Assembly (NCBI GenBank): GCA_020152595.1
Contig: JAIGNY010003176.1
Coordinates: 52,501-116,500, forward strand
Length of the DNA: 64,000 nucleotides
Direction of reading: 5' to 3'
Source: Chiridota heheva
Taxonomy: Eukaryota; Echinodermata; Holothuroidea; Apodida; Chiridotidae
The position numbers and the translations under genes were made by a program. Below the pieces are notes generated by a model that worked only from the letters and a program-made list of their open reading frames with translations, was not told the DNA's origin and did no database searches. Below are positions 40,251 through 50,940 of this stretch, one piece after another; position 1 is the stretch's first letter, and each line of letters opens with the position of its first letter.

Positions 40251-40444
40251 CAGATTTTGTTTTGGCCCACCAGTCACTTCCATTTGGCCGACCACTTTTT
40301 GAAAAATTGTGGTACTGGTGGGTGAACCTGCATGTTTTACACAGGGGCGTGATGAGCAAAATGAAAAGTAAATAAGGTTCATTAGCAATTTTCATATGAT
40401 TGGGAGGGAAAATTGTTTATTTAATGGGTATTTTTAACTGATCA

Positions 40445-40665
40445 AACCAACTGGTTGGCTCAATTAGTAGAACATCCACTTTCCAGCAGGTTTGCTTCCC
40501 GGCAGGGTCATACCAAAGACTTTAAAAATGGGACCTGCTGCCCTCTCGCTTGGTGCTCAGCGTAAGGGATTGGAGTAGGATAATAGCTTGTACAGGTTTG
40601 TGTGGCTGCAGCTTGAGCCTGAAGTTTCCATTGTGAAGCGTTTTGAGTATGCTATATTAAAACCC
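40445..40665 (+). mobile_element. Worn tRNA-derived SINE
   Basis: GGTTGGCTCAATTAGTAGAA (A box) and, at SINE spacing, GTTTGCTTCCCGGC (weak B box) are followed by GGGTCATACCAAAGACTTTA and GAAGTTTCCATTGTGAAGCG. The phrase GGTCATACCAAA is shared with the degenerate SINE near 14870. Boundaries are approximate. Confidence 0.55.
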
Positions 40666-41460
40666 AAGTATTTTATTATTCCTTTTATGCAAGTTTTGTC
40701 ATTATTTTATTAGTTAAAAAAAAGTAAAAAACCTGTCTTCTAGAACCCTCCTCCCCCACTTGGTGGCACCGCTTTAGGGATTCACTGTCTACCATTTAAA
40801 TTTTTGTCATCAATTGGCCCACGAGTGAAAATTACTTTTAAAAGTTGTGGGACTCACAGGTTCTGTTTCGCTTGGGTGGTGTGGACTTGACTCGATGGTA
40901 TAAACAACATTTTAAAGGAGATGGGTTTGAACAGAATGTACCTTCGTATGCCTTCCTAAGCAATATCTGTTTGTTTTTGCAGTTCTCTAATATCTTCACT
41001 ATTATTCTCTGTACACTTAATGTTTATATAGTTCCAAGCAGATCATCAAGCTCATGGGGATTAGGCATGGGGCAGAGTATGGGACCGCACCGGTCTGTGG
41101 GTAATGAGGTATGCAGAATAAACATTTAGTTGTATTCTCGCTTGGTTGGGATATGATTTGAAATTCAAAACCTCAGATTTTGCAGCTCTTTATAAAAGAA
41201 TTATGGCTAATATCATAAGATTAAAGAATTAACATCTGGGTTAATAGAGTGAAACCTGACTTGTTCAAACTAGCTATAAAACCAGATATAATGCGTTGTC
41301 AGATAAACATATGAAGTTTGGTATCAGTCCAATTATTTATCTGGTTCCACTCAGGGTTTTATCTAGGTTAACATTTGGAACATTTTGTAAAGCAAGCTCT
41401 AAATATGAATAAAATTGACAAAATAACCATTTGAGATTGTTTGCTATTTCCACGTTTTTT
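40666..41460. other. Nothing recognised
   Basis: AT-rich. A 94-codon frame at 40845-41129 has no motif. Confidence 0.4.
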
Positions 41461-41664
41461 TTTGGTTCCAATGCGATAGCATCAGGAACCTATGCAAACA
41501 TGTTGATAACTTATTTCGTTTAGAAGTTATTGCAAAATTTCATGAGTATGTTAAAAAGTGACCTTACAGTGTACATGAAGCAATATTTTTTCTCAGGAGA
41601 AATGGTCTATCAATCATTCACAATGAATGCACACGTCACTTTAGAGCATATGATATACAGTTAA

Positions 41665-42490
41665 CTTCACAGAACTCTCTTTCCGCACCGGTTTCGTCAT
41701 CTATTCTGACTCTAAATCCGTCCTCACTGGCATCCTCAACATGCTCTGGCCCAACCCTCTCATTCTTCAAATCCTCAACCAACTCCACTCTTTCATCCCT
41801 AGAAATGAAAATTCTCTTTTTCTGGATTCCCTGCCACGTCGGCATCCCTGGCAACGAGAGAGCCGCCATCAAAGCTGTCAAATAACAGCTCTCCTTTTTC
41901 TATTCCACACTCAGACCTCCGTCTCCCCATCTCCAATTACATCAACAAAACCTGGCAAAACTCCTAGAATTACGAAACCAGTAATAAACTTAACACCATC
42001 AAACCCAAAGTCGGGACCAGCACCCCTCTGCATAGTCACAACCACAGGGAAAAAATCGTTGTCACCACCCACATTCGCCTTGGCCACTCCTCTCCTACTC
42101 ACTCCCATCTCTTATCCAGCTCCCCAGCCCCATGTGCAACATCAATCTCAGGCTCCATCAAGCATATTTTCTTATTTTCTATCCCCTATACCAGAACTCC
42201 AGATCGTTTCTCTCCCCAATCTCGGACCTTTTCGAAAACAATTCTTCCTCAAACATCGACTTCCTCTGCAAGAACAAGCTCTTCCGCCACATATTATCTC
42301 CTCCCCTTCTACACCTTACACACCCTTTTCTTTTCACCAATTTTTTTCTCCCACATTCAGCTTTCCCCATTTATCTCCCTTATAAACCTTCCATCTCCTC
42401 ACTATCCTTACTCTTGCACCATTATTTATTAGCACCCTTTTGGCACATTTGACTATGACTGTCGCGGTGCCGTTAAATATCAACAAACCA
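41665..42490 (+). pseudogene. RNase H-type LINE 3' end, second copy
   Basis: Fragments of the RNase H domain remain in different frames: FVIYSDSKSVLTGIL near 41695 and LFFWIPCHVGIPGNERA near 41815. A C-terminal segment follows (THSHLLSSSPAPCAT-like, 42090-42140), then the 3' UTR ending GACTGTCGCGGTGCCGTTAA and a (CAAA)-type tail. It is 5'-truncated and frameshifted. It shares its last 250 bases with 52530-52985 and 59200-59520. Confidence 0.8.
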
Positions 42491-42539
42491 AACCAAGCCA
42501 CTTATTTGTATCACCAGTTTCCAAACAAATTTCTCCCAC

Positions 42540-42800
42540 TAAAGACACTTAACATGGATGAGTGATTTCAATCACGAAAGTGCCCTGATTATTAAGTACT
42601 GGCTTCTGTAATCTTATACACACAAATAACCTTGGGTTAATTGACTGGTGTGCATGGGAATGGCAGATAAACAATCATTGTTTGGAGTGGAAACAATACA
42701 CTGAACAGGAAGTCTGGTTGGTAAAGGTCATACCTGAGTTTTCAGGATTAACTGCGGTGTCGGGTGCGGGTAGGCTTAAAGAGAAACTTTTCGGCATTTA
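42540..42800 (-). repeat. Dispersed repeat, inverted copy of 32850-33110
   Basis: AACATGGATGAGTGATTTCA, ATAAACAATCATTGTTTGGA, CTGAACAGGAAGTCTGG, CTGAGTTTTCAGGATTAACT and AGAGAAACTTTTCGGCAT are the complements, in reverse order, of segments at 32850-33110. The element is about 260 bases, non-coding and of unknown class. Confidence 0.7.
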
Positions 42801-43216
42801 AAAAGTGATGTCATGATTGCAGATTTCTTTTTCTTCTGACTTAAAGTGTAAAGTACCGGAGGAGATGGACAAAGCATTTTGTTTGTTTTTGTATATTGTT
42901 CCCTATCTCAATAGAGGGATTTCATCACGTGACTCTAATTCAACTGGACTCCATTTTGTAGGAGAGCGGCGTCATTGCGTTTCGCACATCTTCACACAGC
43001 CCAGTCACATCACACGTACAACAAACTTTACTACATGCAAACCTACCAGTACCAGTTCAACGAATTTTACTACTTACAATTTTTTTGTTCACTCTCGATT
43101 TTACTTCATATTTTCCCTAAGTTTGACATTTTGACCGTGTATATGAAGAGTAACATTAACATTAATGCGAGCTGATTGTTTGTTATACTCAGACATGTCA
43201 GAAAAAACCTACATAC

Positions 43217-43401
43217 CTGATATAAAGTGCTTCTTTAAATTCTAGTGTGAACCGTAGGTTGAAGCCGTCGTGTCGTGCAGCAGAAACCCACTTCGAACGT
43301 CTATCAGGATCAGATGGAAATCGAGAAAATGTCTTTTTATTCCCCCGCACACATCTATTAGTGCAACCAATGGCGCAGCAAGATTCCAGCATAATTATCA
43401 A
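43217..43401 (-). CDS. THAP-type zinc-finger N-terminal exon, solitary
   Basis: Minus-strand frame from ATG 43401 (or the second ATG, 43392): MLESCCAIGCTNR, FSRFPSDPDRRSKWVSAA. This is the start of a C2CH THAP DNA-binding domain (C-x4-C, then FxRFPxDPxRRxKW). The exon ends at AG|GTATGT (donor at 43216). The expected second half (Cys-Ser-x-His-Phe and the AVPTIF box) was not found in the downstream 700 bases, so either a long intron follows or the gene is incomplete. THAP domains occur both in host regulators and in P-element transposases, and nothing here separates them. A CRE palindrome TGACGTCA lies 118 bases upstream. Confidence 0.65.
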
Positions 43402-43518
43402 GCAAAAATAATCTTATATAACAACATGTAAACGTATGTAATTCTAATTAAGTGTACAGCAGACGACAGTGGTTTCGCCCGACAAATTGGAGATGTAAAC
43501 AAAGTCATGTGGATCTCG

Positions 43519-43526
43519 TGACGTCA
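43519..43526. promoter_or_regulatory. CRE palindrome TGACGTCA upstream of the THAP exon
   Basis: A perfect CREB/ATF consensus lies about 118 bases before the THAP exon ATG on the minus strand. This placement is plausible for a promoter element. It is a single 8-mer, so its function is only inferred. Confidence 0.35.
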
Positions 43527-44015
43527 GCTGAAACACCCTTATAATTAAAACAACACATTTCGTATTAGTTAGAAAGAGAAAAATGATTTACATCGTCTAA
43601 GATCTGCCTTTATGACAAAAGTCACTTTTCAACACACTGGCGAACCCTTTGAAATATGATAACTCCTAAACGAATAACATAGTAAAATGTTTTTTTCCTC
43701 ATTAATATTTGTGTTTTTGGTTCCGATGCTAATAACATAAGGAATCTATACAGTCATGCGGCCGTGTGTATGTGTGGGTGTATGTATGTGTGTGTGTGGG
43801 TGGGTGGGTTTGTGTCACACGACATTATGTACATCATAAAATATCCCAATCTGTTGTGTTCTGGTTGAAAAAGTATTCCAAACTGGTCGCTTGTACCATA
43901 AGTTTCAATGGGGCAGATGATTAGTTATATGCTACCTTGGTTGCCTGCCACCCTGATTGCCTTGTAAAGTTAAAAAGAAAATTAAGCCATAGATTGTGAC
44001 ACCGTTACGGGATTA

Positions 44016-44350
44016 CAAGTGGGAGGGTGGGGGTAAGAGGGGAAGGTAAGAGTGGGGGTAAGAATGGGGATAAAGAGTGGAGGGTAAGGGGAAGGGTAAA
44101 GAGTGGGGTAAGGGGAGGGTAAAAGAGTGGGGGGTAAGGGGAGGGTAAAGAGTGAAGGTAAGGGGGAGGGTAAGAGTGGGGGTAAAGGGGAGGGTAAAAG
44201 GGAGGGTAAGAGGGGGAGTAAGAGGGGAGGAGGGTAAGAGGGGAGGGTAAGAGGGGAGGGTAAGAGGGGGAGGGTAAGAAGGGGAGGGTAAGAGGGAGAG
44301 GGTAAGAGTGGGGGATAAGATGGGAAGGGTAAGAGTGGGGGGTAAGAGGG
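44016..44350. repeat. G-rich minisatellite, GGGGAGGGTAAGA type
   Basis: About 25 irregular units of GGGAGGGTAAGAG or GGGGGTAAGAGTG with 11-14 base spacing run for 330 bases. Every unit contributes G-runs of three or more, so G-quadruplexes could form on the plus strand. The unit GGGTAA resembles telomeric repeats but is not one. Confidence 0.92.
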
Positions 44351-45026
44351 CTAATCAGAGGGTTGTTAAGATGATGGAAAGTTTGATAACGATCACATAC
44401 CTTTGATTAGATAGTTGTGGCCCCTTTTCGTGGCTTTCAAGTGGGTATTCCAGTGTCATTCTGAGCTTCGCTCGTTGGTCGGGCATGTTGGCTTGTTTGT
44501 AATAAGTCTGTGTAGGCCTAATAGTACTACAGTGCTGTTTGCGTGAATATTAATGCACAGAGCGAAGTGTCAGAAATAAGGGTTTGTTCACGCCAGACCA
44601 AATATTGTGCATGCGCCTCATTACGGGGGATATGTGATTGGAACTGCTTATTGCTTGTCCATTGGAGGGGCGGGGACGACGTAATGGGACGAGGACCACG
44701 CCTGGCCATATGTAGGTTGATTTGAGGTGATTGGTGTGTTGCTGGAAGTTGTAGAGGCGGAAAATATGGGATATAGAAGGGGTAGTGGGTTTTTCTTATA
44801 CTAAAGCCTTGGGCGGGAAATGCCAAGTATGGGCAGAAAAAGGATTGAAAACTATAGAGATCACGCCATGTCCAAGAATCACAGGGTGCGGGAATGAGTA
44901 GTTGAATTTTTTGTCGAAAAAAAGTTACGTGGGTCTAGCGAATGAGAGACAACGGCGAAATGTAGTCACGCACTCCACTAGTATGAATTGGTCGGAGAGT
45001 GAAGAAACATATTGATCCCACAGAGA
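44351..45026. other. Unclassified, moderately GC-rich stretch
   Basis: It includes CpG-containing phrases (GGGACGAGGACCACGCCTGG near 44690). The 99-codon minus frame at 44527-44826 has no motif. Nothing supported. Confidence 0.35.
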
Positions 45027-45290
45027 GAGTTGAACACACAATTACAATGACGGGGTCGTCGCCTGCGTATTCGCTTATGATAGTACAAATGCTATCACGA
45101 AACGCTTAATACGACCCAGACGAGAACACAGGTACGACGTACGGACAGACATAACATCGACAACCAAGTCAATGTCCACGGCCTTTGATAACCAGTTGTG
45201 GTGCACTGGCGTGTCTACCCACCCCAGGATTGAACCCGGGGCCTCGTGGTCTGTAGACAGGTATTACAACCGCTACACCACAGTAGGTAG
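45027..45290 (-). mobile_element. SINE family S1, copy C (full length)
   Basis: Minus-strand head ACTGTGGTGTAGCGGTTGTA, CTGTCTACAGACCACGAGGC and CCCGGGTTCAATCCTGGGG, then the same body as copy A, ending in TTGTAATTGTGTGTTCAAC. The better B box and higher match to consensus suggest a younger copy than A. Confidence 0.9.
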
Positions 45291-45435
45291 ATCAGTATTA
45301 ATAGGCCTATTTATCCCGCGAAAGGTCTTTGCCAGCTCAACGCAGCAAGCATCTCAAATTAAATGCTGAAAATATGAAGAAATAATAGATTGATTAATAT
45401 TTTTGACCTTTTGTTACAGGTCTTTATGTGTCGCC

Positions 45436-45445
45436 GTCACGTGAC
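45436..45445. promoter_or_regulatory. GTCACGTGAC palindrome (CLEAR/E-box type), first
   Basis: An exact GTCACGTGAC inside GTGTCGCCGTCACGTGACAA. The same 10-mer within the same longer phrase is at 46061-46070, with decayed versions near 45522 and 46158. It matches the palindrome bound by MiT/TFE and USF factors, but with no gene nearby it is more probably part of a dispersed repeat. Confidence 0.35.
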
Positions 45446-46060
45446 AATTGTGCATCTTTTAATATGTTTTAATTCTGTAAATCATAAAAATAAGAAAATG
45501 TTTTCGGCAGGTCAACTGTCTTCACGTGAAAATTGGGCATTTTTTAAGGTTTTTGAAACATTCTTGATTATTTTAGCTGAGTGAAATTTGTATAAACATC
45601 TCAGTTTTTAAGGATATTTGGCTACAAATCAGTATCAATAGATACCAGAAGAAAATTTCAAAAAGTGTATTTATTGATTTGTAGTTCCTGCGCAGATATT
45701 GTTTAGTTTTGAAATTGGTTCTTCAATACATAGATTGTAATTTCTGCATATTTTTTTCATTTTGAAAATCTTAAAGGCAAGATATTGTGTTCTAATGGAC
45801 AGTAATATACAATAACAGTCAGCGTTTCTGATTGGTCTTACCCAAATAAGGACAACCAATCAATACCTGCCGCGGAAGTGACAATGCACACTTTACATAC
45901 ATACTTACATAGAAACAATCCACATCCGTATGTAACATAAAGGTATGAATATCACAAGTTTACGAATATAACTGAGACGAGATTGTCTTTTGAAACTTTA
46001 GAAAATGTTTTTTTTCTTTCTTCTTCTTCTGTTTTTCATGGCGGGTAATTATTAGTTGCC

Positions 46061-46070
46061 GTCACGTGAC
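46061..46070. promoter_or_regulatory. GTCACGTGAC palindrome (CLEAR/E-box type), second
   Basis: It lies within GTTGCCGTCACGTGACAATT, followed by TATGTTAAGATTG, as in the first site (TATGTTTTAATTC). The shared flanks indicate a duplicated segment, not two independent sites. Confidence 0.35.
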
Positions 46071-46734
46071 AATTGGGCGTCTTTAAATATGTTAAGATTG
46101 TTACAAATCTTAAGGAAACAAACAAATCAATAATTGGGTGGGTCTTTATGTGTTGCTGTCGTTACGTGATAATTATGCCTCTTTTACAAAATTTGCAAAA
46201 TGCTTGTATATTTTGAGTTTTTCGAAAACGTTTGGTGCGATTCACATTATGGCAAGAATTAATATATATGAAAATCTTAGAAAAGGTCATCATATCATAC
46301 TGATTATGAAATTATACTGATTATAGCATACTGATTGTGAAAATTGTTGGATGGAGATAAAAATGCTTTTTCCTCCTTTAAAAATGTAATATCGTTTGTT
46401 CCGTACTAAGTACAGATCACGTGATATTTGCACACATTTTTGAAAGATTCATGTTATAAACATAAATATTTAAGAATACAGCAGGTTAAGGACTAACGCA
46501 GTTCCCCTCCCCCTTCTCACCCTTTTCACTCATCCTTCCACACCACTCCCCCGCATCCGTTTTAAAGTAAAATAATATAAAAAACAATGTGATTTTTGCA
46601 TATCATGAAATATTTGTTCCAGGATATTTATACAAAATTTGCAAATCAATCAGCATGTGAAAACAAATAAAAGCATCGGAACTACAAAACCTTTTGGTTC
46701 TGGTTTAGAGACTAAAACAGAAAATAAAGTCTAA

Positions 46735-47098
46735 GCAGGGGCAGCACATCAAAGCACTGCAACATATCAAAGCACTGTAGCACATCAAAGCACTACAGCA
46801 CATTAAAGCACTGTAGAGCATCAAAGCACTACAGCACATCAAAGCACTGCAGCACATTAAAGCACTGCAGCACATCAAAGCACTGTAGAGCATCAAAGCA
46901 CTGCAGTACATCAAAGCACTGTAGCACATCAAAGCAATGCAGCACATTAAAGCACTGCAGCACATCAAAACACTGCAGCACATTACAGCACTGTAGCACA
47001 TCAAAGCACTGTAGAGCATCAAAGCACTGCAGCACATCAAAGCACTGTAGCACATCAAAGCAGTGCAGCACATTAAAACACTGCAGCACATCAGACCA
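46735..47098. repeat. 18-bp tandem repeat, about 20 copies
   Basis: The unit CACATCAAAGCACTGCAG with variants CACATTAAAGC, GAGCATC and CTGTAG repeats from 46735 to 47098. As 18 is divisible by three, minus-strand frames read LMCCSA or FDVLQC repeats for up to 140 codons. These are artefacts of the array. Confidence 0.95.
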
Positions 47099-48190
47099 GC
47101 AGAACGAAGTTGACCATCCGTCCACATATTATTGCAGAGTGCTGGATGTAGCTGTCATTGTCCACTGTTTTCCCACCATTGCTGCTACTACCTTCAATGA
47201 TTATAGAGAAAGTATCTTCATACCGGACCACTTAAACAGCTCCAGAGTACCAAAAGACTATAGATATAGTGTGGGACAAGTATATACCAGATAGTATGAA
47301 GGAGTCCACTTGATAGAAAAGGTGGTCGTAGAATATTGTCAGGCCAAAGAAAACTGCCAAACAAATGGATGGACTTTCTGCGAGATTCAACAAACAAGGT
47401 TGTAGACTTTACTTTTACACCAGACAACGAAATTGGATGCCTCAATAGTATCAAAAGGGCTCCAGCCATCCTATGCCCAACTGTAACCATGAAGAAGCAG
47501 ACACCGGCATTGTAGTTCAAGTTCTCCGTGCCCTGGAAAATGTAGCCAGACAATTCCGGTCCGCACAGTAGACACATATGTTATAGGTACCTTGGCGGGC
47601 AAGTCCCACAGTCTAATTAGCCTTCATCCACAAACCAACATACAGTATGTGTAGCCATTGATATAAGCAAAAGCTTCTGCATCACCAGCATAAATGTCAT
47701 TTGTTCCAACCTTGGGGAGCCTTAATCATGAGTTCTATCAGTTTTTCACGCCCTTTCGGGATGTGACAGTACTTCAACATTCAAAGTTTGGCAAGCCTAG
47801 ACCTCACATGTGGAGGTCACAGAAACCTTTTCTTACTTCGCCTGTCATCCATTTGAAGTCCTTGATGTCAATTCGCATCACTTCTAGTGCCTTGAAAGAC
47901 TGAAAGTTGTCCTGTATGACAAAACCAATCCTTTCCAGATTGTCAATGAAGCAAGTCTGCAAGAAGGAATGTCTTTTGTCATAAGAGTCAGTCCATAGAG
48001 AAATTATCACCAATCCAGGATGCCTTACTCCAACTGCCCGACGAACAGTCTACTAAGCTGGAATCTGGGACACTCAGATCTCTTCTACTTCCATGATCAG
48101 ATGGAGCAGCTAATACCTTCCCCGGAGAGCCTTGGGTGGACTAAGGTGGGGGGAGTCCTGGGTGCCAATTTGGATAACAATTCGTGAGAT
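47099..48190. other. Unclassified sequence with coding-like composition but no intact frame
   Basis: Base composition here is more balanced than the surroundings and several 60-120 codon frames exist on both strands, but none carries a recognisable motif. With the cysteine-rich relic that follows, it may be the decayed body of a mobile-element or gene copy. Confidence 0.35.
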
Positions 48191-48307
48191 TCCAAAGTTT
48201 GTAGAGAGCTGCTCAAATGTTGCTGTAAAGGAGACTTTGCTAACTGCAAATGTGGCAAAGCAAATTTAAGATGTACAGCTTTATGCAAGTGTAAATGTGA
48301 AAAGTAA
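48191..48307 (+). pseudogene. Relic C-terminus with a Cys-rich CXC-like motif
   Basis: The frame reads LLKCCCKGDFANCKCGKANL followed by RCTALCKCKCEK and TAA at 48305-48307. The regular Cys spacing (CxC, then NCKCxK, then CTxLCxC) resembles the short tesmin/CXC-like cysteine cluster found at the end of many invertebrate mobile-element and uncharacterised proteins. Upstream the frame is broken, so it looks like a remnant. Family placement is tentative. Confidence 0.45.
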
Positions 48308-48429
48308 TCTTAAGATGTAAAGTAATAAACAAACAATTCTCTTCTTCTATTTTTTGCTTGTAATATTATCTAGAGTTCCTGGTTTCCTTGAAAACTCAAT
48401 AAACCAGCAATTTTGTCAGTTCATGTGAC

Positions 48430-48720
48430 TGAACCTAATTAGTCCAGAAAGGCAACAATTTACTGTAAGGCAGCCATTTTGGTTTTAGCGGCCATCTTGG
48501 ATTAAGTTGTAAATTCTGGGGTTCATATTTTAGAATCGTTATGACTAATAGATTCCGGGAAAGTTTGATGCCTTTGTTCAGGGCTAGAGGTTCAAAAATG
48601 TAACAGAAAAGGCGACCATTTTGGATTTTGGCGGCCATTTTGGTTTTTAGTGACAAATTGTCGGGGTTCCTACTCTGGAATGAATTGCTATGATCTAAAG
48701 CAGATTGCTGGATAGTTTGG
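48430..48720. repeat. Two diverged copies of a CCATTTTGG-rich element
   Basis: GGCAGCCATTTTGGTTTTAG, GCGGCCATCTTGG and a tail TAAATTCTGGGGTTCATATTTTAGAATC (48470-48540) recur as GGCGACCATTTTGGATTTTG, GCGGCCATTTTGG and CAAATTGTCGGGGTTCCTAC (48610-48680). They are tandem direct copies about 140 bases apart. Non-coding. Confidence 0.65.
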
Positions 48721-48789
48721 TACTTTTGTACGCTTCGTAACGGTAATATTGCTAAGCCACCCAACAATAAAAACATGTGAGACTTTACT

Positions 48790-48928
48790 ACCATGTTTAC
48801 GACATGAACGAAGACCGGTCAGCTGGTTAGTTTGTCACATTATCCTTCATACTAGGTTACCATGTTTACGACATGAACGAAGACCGGTCAGCTGGTTAGT
48901 TTGTCAAATTATCCTTCATACTAGGCTC
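48790..48928. repeat. 69-bp direct duplication
   Basis: ACCATGTTTACGACATGAAC ... TTATCCTTCATACTAGG occurs twice, back to back, with one or two differences. The near-identity implies a recent duplication. Confidence 0.93.
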
Positions 48929-49089
48929 TATATGGTATGGATAAAAACAAGATAAAATGTAATTGAGTTATGGTGAAAGCCTTTAAGAGGCGGATTTTGA
49001 AATGTGGGGTGGGAGAAGGGGATGGGGAAGGGGGTTGGGGGTTGGGAGGAGGGGGAGAAGTAAAGAAAAAATTGGTAAAATTATATTAA

Positions 49090-49395
49090 ATTTGTCAAAT
49101 ATTCCCCCAAAACATCCCAAAATATTGTCTAATAAAAATAAAGGAAATTTTCCGAAAATGGCCCAAAAATGAACGCAATTTCCCCAAAATTGTCGATGAA
49201 TTCTGAGAAAAGTGCCTAAACTTTCCCGAAATGATTGCACATAATGAACGAAATTTTCCTTCATTTGACAAACAATGCACCGAAATATTAAGATAAGTGC
49301 CTGAAAAGGAACGAAATTTCCCAAAATGAAGTAAACTTCCCCCAAATTGAGGAAAATGGCCCAAAAATGAAGGAAATTTCCCAAAAATTGCAAAA
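49090..49395. repeat. AT-rich degenerate repeats, CCAAAAATGAAGGAAATTTC type
   Basis: Short phrases AAATGGCCCAAAAATGAA and GAAATTTCCCCAAAA recur six or more times without fixed spacing. It resembles 20126-20215. Minus-strand Phe/Ile-rich frames here are artefacts. Confidence 0.6.
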
Positions 49396-49502
49396 ACTAC
49401 TAGCTCAAAAATGAACTTATGGAACCTATTTTAGCCCTCCCCATGCAGCCTTTGAGAGATTACCCTACCTACGCCCATGCCTACCAATATAATTGGTAGG
49501 TA

Positions 49503-49805
49503 ATGTACAAATATGAATGTGATGAGGCCTTTTATTTTCGCCTTTTTAATTTTTCAGCCCCCCCCTACTTCAAAAATTGCTCCGCAGAGGCTGCTACAGG
49601 AAAATGCAAGACAACCCAACCCCATCAAGAGATCAACGATAATGATGAAGTAAATAATGATTCAAAATGTGACGGCGGCAGTCACGGCGAGGAAGTAAAA
49701 TTACATGTACACCTGGTGAGGAAGTTTGATTTCTCACAAATACTAAAGGCAATTATTATGTTTTTGTCAGTGTTGGGCGGACTCTACACACATTTCCAAT
49801 TTTGA
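49503..49805 (+). CDS. Unrecognised 100-codon frame, low support
   Basis: ATG 49503 to TGA 49803-49805. It starts MYKYECDEAFYF, has an Asn/Asp-rich middle (NDNDEVNNDSKCDGG) and ends in a hydrophobic stretch (ILKAIIMFLSVLGG) that could be a membrane segment. Composition is more protein-like than neighbouring frames, but there is no family match I can name and no conserved neighbour. It directly precedes the Ty3/gypsy remnant. It may be chance. Confidence 0.2.
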   Translation: MYKYECDEAFYFRLFNFSAPPYFKNCSAEAATGKCKTTQPHQEINDNDEVNNDSKCDGGSHGEEVKLHVHLVRKFDFSQILKAIIMFLSVLGGLYTHFQF

Positions 49806-50577
49806 ACAGTAAGTCGGGCCCACAGGAGGGAACTTGTTTGTTGGGTCAACTATTTGCGGAGGACCTGGGCACGTGCCCATGTTTAAATCCGGCCCTGACA
49901 ACTAATTGTTGATGCCAGCCTCCCCAGGACCCATCGGATTTGGAGACATTTAGCGCAGGCGAGAAACGCCTCACACAGTCACAGCGATCCAAAAGTAATC
50001 GTTTTCGCGAGCAAATCGCTCACGCCTACTGAACAAGGCTACTCACAAATAGAGCGAGAAGTGCTTGCCATCGTGCAAGTCATGTGGAGTTGCAAACATT
50101 CAAATATATTTCTTCATGGAAGCGATTTTGTTCTTGTGACTGACCACAAACCATCAGAACTCATTTTCAACAACCCAATATCAAAGCCCCCGCATGCATA
50201 GAAAGATGGAATCTGCGTTTACAACCGTATTCGTACAAAGTAATTCACAAAGAAGAAAAAACCAACCTCGCAGATTACATGTCAAGACATCCATGTACAT
50301 CTAGTACAACATCAAAATTAAGTGAGCTCTCAGAGAAATACTTTCATTTCATTATCACACATGCCACACCCAAAATCATGTCACTACGAGTACATGAAAT
50401 AAAGAGCGAAACAGAAAAAGACGCAATGCTGCAAAAACTCACGAAAACTATTAACGATAAAAGTTGGTTTAAGGAAACTAACAAAATGGACAAAGACTTG
50501 GGACCGTTTTTCCAAATACGGAAGGAACTAATAATAAATGCGGACCATAACATCGTCCTACGAGGATCGCGCATCTA

Positions 50578-50940
50578 TCCACTCCCTTGCACACGAAGGA
50601 CATCAAGGAATCCTCTCCCTTGCACACGAAGGACATCAAGGAATCCTCTCCCTTGCACACGAAGGACATCAAGGAATCCTCTCCCTTGCACACGAAGGAC
50701 ATCAAGGAATCCTCTCCCTTGCACACGAAGGACATCAAGGGAATCCTCTCCCTTGCACACGAAGGACATCAAGGAATCCTCTCCCTTGCACACGAAGGAC
50801 ATCAAGGAATCCTCTCCCTTGCACACGAAGGACATCAAGGAATCCTCTCCCTTGCACACGAAGGACATCAAGGAATCCTCTCCCTTGCACACGAAGGACA
50901 TCAAGGAATCCTCTCCCTTGCACACAAAGGACATCAAGAG
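50578..50940 (+). repeat. 33-bp tandem array (11 copies) inside the integrase zinc-binding domain
   Basis: The unit CTCTCCCTTGCACACGAAGG + ACATCAAGGAATC encodes SLAHEGHQGIL, a stretch that occurs once in related integrases and contains the His pair of the H2C2 finger. Ten units are 33 bases. One (50711-50744) is 34, through an extra G at about 50741, which shifts the frame between copies five and six. Because 33 is a multiple of three, all six frames are open over 360 bases, giving overlapping false proteins of 76-228 codons. Confidence 0.97.

Noticed and set aside
42817..43134. 105-codon plus-strand frame upstream of the THAP exon
   Set aside because: Thr/Ser/Phe-rich, no motif, and it competes with a second overlapping plus-strand frame.
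46705..47127. Cys/Met-rich 140-codon minus-strand frame
   Set aside because: It is a product of the 18-bp array, with no start context or flanking conserved sequence.
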